Assembly: GCA_002353295.1 (NCBI GenBank)
Contig: DEJG01000026.1
Span: 413,571-422,804, forward strand
Direction: 5' to 3'
Length of the DNA stretch: 9,234 bases
Source of the DNA: Prevotella sp. UBA2754
GTDB lineage: Bacteria; Bacteroidota; Bacteroidia; Bacteroidales; Bacteroidaceae
Under the pieces are notes generated by a model. It searched no databases, was not told where the DNA came from, and saw only the letters and a list, made by a program, of their open reading frames with translations. This document shows, piece by piece, positions 5,996 through 9,234 of the stretch (its first letter is position 1; every line of letters starts with the position of its first letter). Position numbers and translations under genes: made by a program.

Positions 5996-6955
5996 ATGAA
6001 GAAAATATGTGATTTTATCTCCCGTTGGATGGGTGCATTGGTGCTGCTCATGGCACTTTTGGCTTTATGGCAGCCTGCCCCTTTTGCTGCTGTGGGTACG
6101 TGGGTCATCAATCCTATGCTGGGATTGATAATGTTTGGTATGGGACTGACACTGAATCCCAATGACTTCCGAATTGTGTTCAGCCGTCCGAAAGATGTGG
6201 TGACAGGTTGTCTGGCGCAGTTTACTATCATGCCTCTGCTCGCTTGGATATTAAGCAAGATTTTTTCATTGCCACCTGATTTGGCATTGGGCGTGATACT
6301 CGTAGGCTGTTGTCCTGGTGGCACAGCCTCGAATGTCATTACCTACCTCGCCAAAGGTGACTTGGCATTATCAGTGGGTATGACAGCCACTTCGACGGTG
6401 CTTGCTCCGTTGTTGACACCGTTGCTGACTTGGATGATGGCAGGAACTTTTGTGGATGTGGATGCCGTAGGTATGCTGATGTCCATTGTCTATGTGGTGA
6501 TAGCCCCCATCCTTGCCGGTTTCCTGATACAGCATTATATGCCTGAGTTGACACGCCGTATGGTAGCCTATCTTCCTGCATTCTCCTCCGTGATGATAGC
6601 GACACTGGTAGCTATTATCATAGGACATAATGCTTCCAAGCTCCTCACAGGTGGACTGATTGTCGTTGTGGTGGTGATGTTGCATAACCTTTGCGGTCTC
6701 GCTCTTGGCTATTGGATAGGACTGTTATTGCGATTGACACACCCCAAGCGTTCTGCTATCTCTATTGAAGTAGGTATGCAAAACAGCGGTCTTGCTTCTT
6801 CTTTGGCAAACATTCATTTTGCCGCATTCCCTATGGCGACAATTCCTGGTGCAATCTTCAGCGTGTGGCATAATATCAGTGGCGCTTTGGTCGCTAAAAT
6901 CTATAGTATGTCAGAAGCCCCTCGTCGGTTTGGCTCGAGCCAAACCGTGGATTAG
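5996..6955 (+). CDS. Bile acid:sodium symporter (BASS) family transporter
   Basis: A 319-residue inner-membrane protein, hydrophobic nearly throughout, with about nine to ten helices. Two family hallmarks are present: GCCPGGTASNVITYLAKGD (104-122) in the first crossover helix and EVGMQNSGLASSLA (258-271) in the second, with E258 and Q262 at the positions that bind sodium in bacterial homologues. GMGLTLNPNDF (48-58) is also typical. The family carries out Na+-coupled uptake of organic anions such as bile acids, pantothenate or keto acids; the substrate cannot be read from the sequence. I chose the ATG at 5996 because the signal-like first helix follows and a promoter box lies just before; the open frame from 5852 would cover the divergent gene. 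The last ~9 residues (RRFGSSQTVD) are encoded by a palindromic repeat and are probably not native to the family. Confidence 0.9.
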   Translation: MKKICDFISRWMGALVLLMALLALWQPAPFAAVGTWVINPMLGLIMFGMGLTLNPNDFRIVFSRPKDVVTGCLAQFTIMPLLAWILSKIFSLPPDLALGVILVGCCPGGTASNVITYLAKGDLALSVGMTATSTVLAPLLTPLLTWMMAGTFVDVDAVGMLMSIVYVVIAPILAGFLIQHYMPELTRRMVAYLPAFSSVMIATLVAIIIGHNASKLLTGGLIVVVVVMLHNLCGLALGYWIGLLLRLTHPKRSAISIEVGMQNSGLASSLANIHFAAFPMATIPGAIFSVWHNISGALVAKIYSMSEAPRRFGSSQTVD

Positions 6956-6983
6956 CTCGAGCCAAAACCCGATTTGGCTCGAG
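6926..6983. repeat. Cluster of TTTGGCTCGAG palindromic repeats
   Basis: A perfect 22-bp palindrome lies at 6926-6947, centred on CTCGAG with arms CGGTTTGG/CCAAACCG. It is followed by an inverted pair, CTCGAGCCAAA at 6956-6966 and TTTGGCTCGAG at 6973-6983, forming an 11-bp stem with a 6-base loop. So the 11-bp unit TTTGGCTCGAG occurs four times in alternating orientation within 58 bases. The transporter's stop codon (6953-6955) lies between the two structures. Just after it, CCCC-TTTTT-GGGG (6987-6999) forms another small hairpin. The look is that of a REP-like intergenic element or a terminator/mRNA-stability structure. Confidence 0.85.
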
Positions 6984-7031
6984 ACCCCCCTTTTTGGGGC
7001 CTAATTTTCAGTAGCTGTCAAAGACATAAAA

Positions 7032-7070
7032 AATCCGATGGGTCACACAGACTCATCGGATTCTTTTTTT
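7032..7070. terminator. Bidirectional rho-independent terminator
   Basis: A 12-bp stem (7032-7043 with 7051-7062: nine perfect pairs AATCCGATG/CATCGGATT, one G-T wobble, two more pairs) with a 7-base loop is followed by CTTTTTTTT on the plus strand and preceded by an A-run that becomes a T-run on the minus strand. It lies between the convergent transporter and acyl-CoA dehydrogenase genes and can serve both. Confidence 0.9.
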
Positions 7071-7088
7071 TATGGAATAAACTGTTAT

Positions 7089-8825
7089 TTATGCTTCAGT
7101 TTCTGCCTCGGGCTCAGCAGCCTTAAAGTTCTCCAAGTCTTCTACCTTGAAGTTCTTGATGTAGGCAGCCTTACCGCAAACATCCTCCTCGGTCATACGA
7201 ACATAAACGTTGGCAGACTTCTTGAAGAGTTCAGGAGCCTTTGAGGCATCGCGGATGATGAGCAGACTCATTACGAGTTCAGCAGTCATATCGTACAGGC
7301 GACGAGCCAGGAAGTCATGTGCATCCTGATTGTCGAGAGCCTTCACGTAGTTCAGTGCGTCCTCATAGATGGGGATGAGCTTCTCAACACGAGCCTTCAA
7401 GGCTGCTACACAGTCGCAGCATTCCAAATTAGCAGCCATCTCCTTGATATTATTGAGCATGGTGCCGTTGGTGATGTAGCGGATAGCGGCTACCACCTGT
7501 AACTGAGTGGTACCCTCGTAGATAGAGAAGATACGGGCATCGCGGAACAGGCGCTGACTTTTGTACTCCATGATGAAGCCTGAACCACCGTGGATGCTGA
7601 TGGCATCGTAGGCATTCTGGTTGGCGTACTCAGAGTTCATACCCTTGGCCAGTGGGGTAAAGGCATCAGCCAGACGCTGATACTTCTTCAGTTCCTGCTT
7701 CTCCTCTGGTGTCAGTTTGCGGTCGCGCTCGATGTCCTCGAGACACTTATATACATCTACATAGCAAGCTGTCTCGTACAAGAGTGAACGACCTGCATCG
7801 AGCTTGGCCTTCATGCGAGAAAGCATATCATAGACAGCGGGGAAGTTGATGATCTTATCGCCAAACTGCTGACGTTCCTTGGCGTAAGCCAGACCCTCGT
7901 TGTAAGCCTCCTGCTCAACGCCTACTGACTGTGCAGCGATACCCAGACGGGCACCGTTCATCAGGGCCATCACATACTTGATCAGACCCAGACGGGTGCT
8001 ACCGCAGAGTTCTGCTTTGGCGTTCTTGTAAGTCAACTCACAGGTGGGTGAACCGTGGATACCGAGTTTGTGCTCGATGTGACGAACGTCGACACCGCCC
8101 TGACGCTTGTCATAGATGAACATCGACAGACCGCGTCCGTCCTTGGTGCCTTCCTCAGAGCGAGCCAGTACGAGGTGGATATCTGAGTCACCGTTGGTGA
8201 TGAAACGCTTCACACCGTTCAGACGCCAGCAGTTCTCCTTCTCATCGAAGGTGGCCTTCAGCATCACGCGCTGTAGGTCACTACCTGCATCAGGCTCCGT
8301 GAGGTCCATCGACATACCCTCACCAGCGCAAACGCGGGGTATGTATTTCTGGCGCTGCTCCTCGCTACCGAACTCATACAGCGTGTCGATACAGCTCTGT
8401 AGGCTCCAGATATTCTGGAAACCAGCATCAGCAGCCGAAATCATCTCAGAAAGCATAGAGAACACAGCGTTTGGCAGGTTCAGACCGCCATAACGACGGG
8501 GCATGGAAACACCCCACAGACCAGCCTTGCGGGTGGCGTCGAGGTTCTCGTAAGTCTTAGAGGCGTAGATCATTCGGCCGTTCTCAAGGTGCGGACCTTC
8601 GAGGTCAACAGCCTCAGAGTTTGGCTCGATGATGTTGGCAGCCACGTCGCCGGTGATGTCGAGAATCTGCTTGTAGTTCTCGATGGCATCGCCCAGGTCA
8701 ACGGGAGCGTAGTCGTATTCTTTCGCATCAGCGAAACCCTTTTCTTTCAGCTCAACGATACGAGCCATCAGGGGGTGGTTCAAGTAGAACCCGATCTCAG
8801 GATGATCGCTATAATAGTTTGCCAT
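7089..8825 (-). CDS. Acyl-CoA dehydrogenase family protein
   Basis: A 578-residue FAD flavoprotein that oxidises an acyl-CoA to the enoyl-CoA and passes electrons to electron transfer flavoprotein. The N-terminal helical domain is followed by the signature MDLTEPDAGSDL (173-184), the beta domain with RFITNGDSD (207-215), and the C-terminal helical domain with ARLGIAAQSVGVEQEAY (292-308), HGGSGF (412-417) and RDARIFSIYEGTTQLQ (428-443). E437 in YEGT is the catalytic base position of many family members. It is about 190 residues longer than classic short-chain enzymes, with a charged insert (360-385) and a ~130-residue C-terminal extension ending in an acidic tail. This long form is usual in Bacteroidota beside etfBA. 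The chain-length specificity is unknown. The ATG at 8825 follows the preceding small gene by 2 bases. Confidence 0.95.
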   Translation of the reverse strand: MANYYSDHPEIGFYLNHPLMARIVELKEKGFADAKEYDYAPVDLGDAIENYKQILDITGDVAANIIEPNSEAVDLEGPHLENGRMIYASKTYENLDATRKAGLWGVSMPRRYGGLNLPNAVFSMLSEMISAADAGFQNIWSLQSCIDTLYEFGSEEQRQKYIPRVCAGEGMSMDLTEPDAGSDLQRVMLKATFDEKENCWRLNGVKRFITNGDSDIHLVLARSEEGTKDGRGLSMFIYDKRQGGVDVRHIEHKLGIHGSPTCELTYKNAKAELCGSTRLGLIKYVMALMNGARLGIAAQSVGVEQEAYNEGLAYAKERQQFGDKIINFPAVYDMLSRMKAKLDAGRSLLYETACYVDVYKCLEDIERDRKLTPEEKQELKKYQRLADAFTPLAKGMNSEYANQNAYDAISIHGGSGFIMEYKSQRLFRDARIFSIYEGTTQLQVVAAIRYITNGTMLNNIKEMAANLECCDCVAALKARVEKLIPIYEDALNYVKALDNQDAHDFLARRLYDMTAELVMSLLIIRDASKAPELFKKSANVYVRMTEEDVCGKAAYIKNFKVEDLENFKAAEPEAETEA

Positions 8826-8827
8826 AA

Positions 8828-9004
8828 TTATTTGTTGTTTTCAATCTTTCTTGATAAGATGTAGTTTATAGAACACGTTACGGTAAGTAGTGCATAGGCA
8901 ATGCCAGTTTTTAGCTGATTATTACAAAAGCTAAAAATGCTGAATGCAATTGCTGCCACTGCTACTAAACCATTGGCTATTCGCCACACCTTTCTCTTGT
9001 CCAT
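8828..9004 (-). CDS. Small two-helix membrane protein between etfA and the acyl-CoA dehydrogenase gene
   Basis: A 58-codon frame that fits exactly between its neighbours: its ATG overlaps the etfA stop by one base (TAATG) and its TAA is 2 bases before the dehydrogenase ATG. The protein starts MDKRKVWRIANG and has two hydrophobic segments, about 8-26 (IANGLVAVAAIAFSIFSF) and 34-50 (GIAYALLTVTCSINYIL), joined by a short CNNQLKT loop, with a basic N-terminus and a polar SRKIENNK tail. This predicts a helical hairpin with both ends in the cytoplasm. The tight spacing means it is translated with the operon. I do not recognise a family. It could anchor the Etf/dehydrogenase pair at the membrane, but that is a guess. 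Confidence 0.75.
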   Translation of the reverse strand: MDKRKVWRIANGLVAVAAIAFSIFSFCNNQLKTGIAYALLTVTCSINYILSRKIENNK

Positions 9005-9234
9005 TACTTCGAGTTCTGCTTGTAGTACTTGATCAACTTTGGAACAACCTCCTCAACGGTGCCAACAATCACGTAGTCGGCAATCTTGTTGATAGGCGCA
9101 TCGGGATCGCTGTTCACGCTGATGATGATACCAGAATCCTGCATACCAGCGATGTGCTGAATCTGACCAGAGATACCGCAGGCGATATATACCTTCGGAT
9201 GAACGGTAACACCCGTCTGACCAATCTGGCGGTC
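9004..9234 (-). CDS. etfA: Electron transfer flavoprotein alpha subunit, C-terminal part
   Basis: The last 76 codons of a gene whose start lies beyond the right edge. The segment holds the FAD-binding hallmark of EtfA/FixB: QIGQTGVTVHPKVYIACGIS (partly shared, first 22 residues), SGQIQHIAGM (22-31 region), SVNSDPDAPI (39-48) and the closing IADYVIVGTVEEVVPKLIK. EtfA with EtfB carries electrons from acyl-CoA dehydrogenases to the respiratory chain. Its stop overlaps the start of the small membrane protein gene by one base, and the acyl-CoA dehydrogenase gene follows, so the three form one operon, with etfB probably upstream outside the window. Confidence 0.93.
   Translation of the reverse strand, partial: DRQIGQTGVTVHPKVYIACGISGQIQHIAGMQDSGIIISVNSDPDAPINKIADYVIVGTVEEVVPKLIKYYKQNSK

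Overview
The window looks like a chromosomal segment from a Bacteroidota organism, most likely Prevotella or a close relative. This rests on moderate GC content, protein families in their Bacteroidales forms (MutY, PurN, EtfA/acyl-CoA dehydrogenase), starts without strong Shine-Dalgarno sequences, and repeated matches to the Bacteroidota -7 promoter consensus TAnnTTTG on both strands. The genus call is inference from overall feel, not from a marker gene.

Layout from left to right. (1) Positions 1-285 are the end of a CRISPR array: one partial and four complete 36-bp repeats with 29-30 bp spacers. The array runs off the left edge and no cas gene is in view. (2) Positions 286-631 are non-coding and hold a minus-strand promoter pointing at the array. 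(3) A minus-strand MBL-fold hydrolase follows (632-1438). (4) A plus-strand block holds a truncated mutY 5' fragment, a YhcG/DUF1016-type PD-(D/E)XK nuclease gene, intact mutY and purN. The nuclease gene sits between two ~98% identical 361-bp direct repeats, each carrying the mutY promoter and first 97 codons, so the insertion left mutY intact. (5) A minus-strand SDR/epimerase-like gene ends convergently on purN with a 4-bp overlap. (6) Divergent from it is a plus-strand bile acid:sodium symporter (BASS) family transporter. Its 3' end runs into a cluster of TTTGGCTCGAG palindromes, followed by a strong bidirectional terminator. (7) A minus-strand operon closes the window: etfA (C-terminal part only), a 58-codon two-helix membrane protein not previously listed because of its size, and a 578-aa acyl-CoA dehydrogenase. 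The three genes are joined by a 1-nt overlap and a 2-nt gap.

How the genes relate: mutY (repair of A:8-oxoG mispairs) and purN (purine synthesis) are separated by 2 nt and probably cotranscribed. EtfA with the acyl-CoA dehydrogenase forms an electron-transfer unit, and the small membrane protein may belong to it. The standout structure is the nuclease insertion with long target duplication, in which the truncated mutY copy keeps a promoter that probably now drives the nuclease gene. The CRISPR repeat could not be assigned to a type, and the palindrome cluster in the transporter tail is unexplained.
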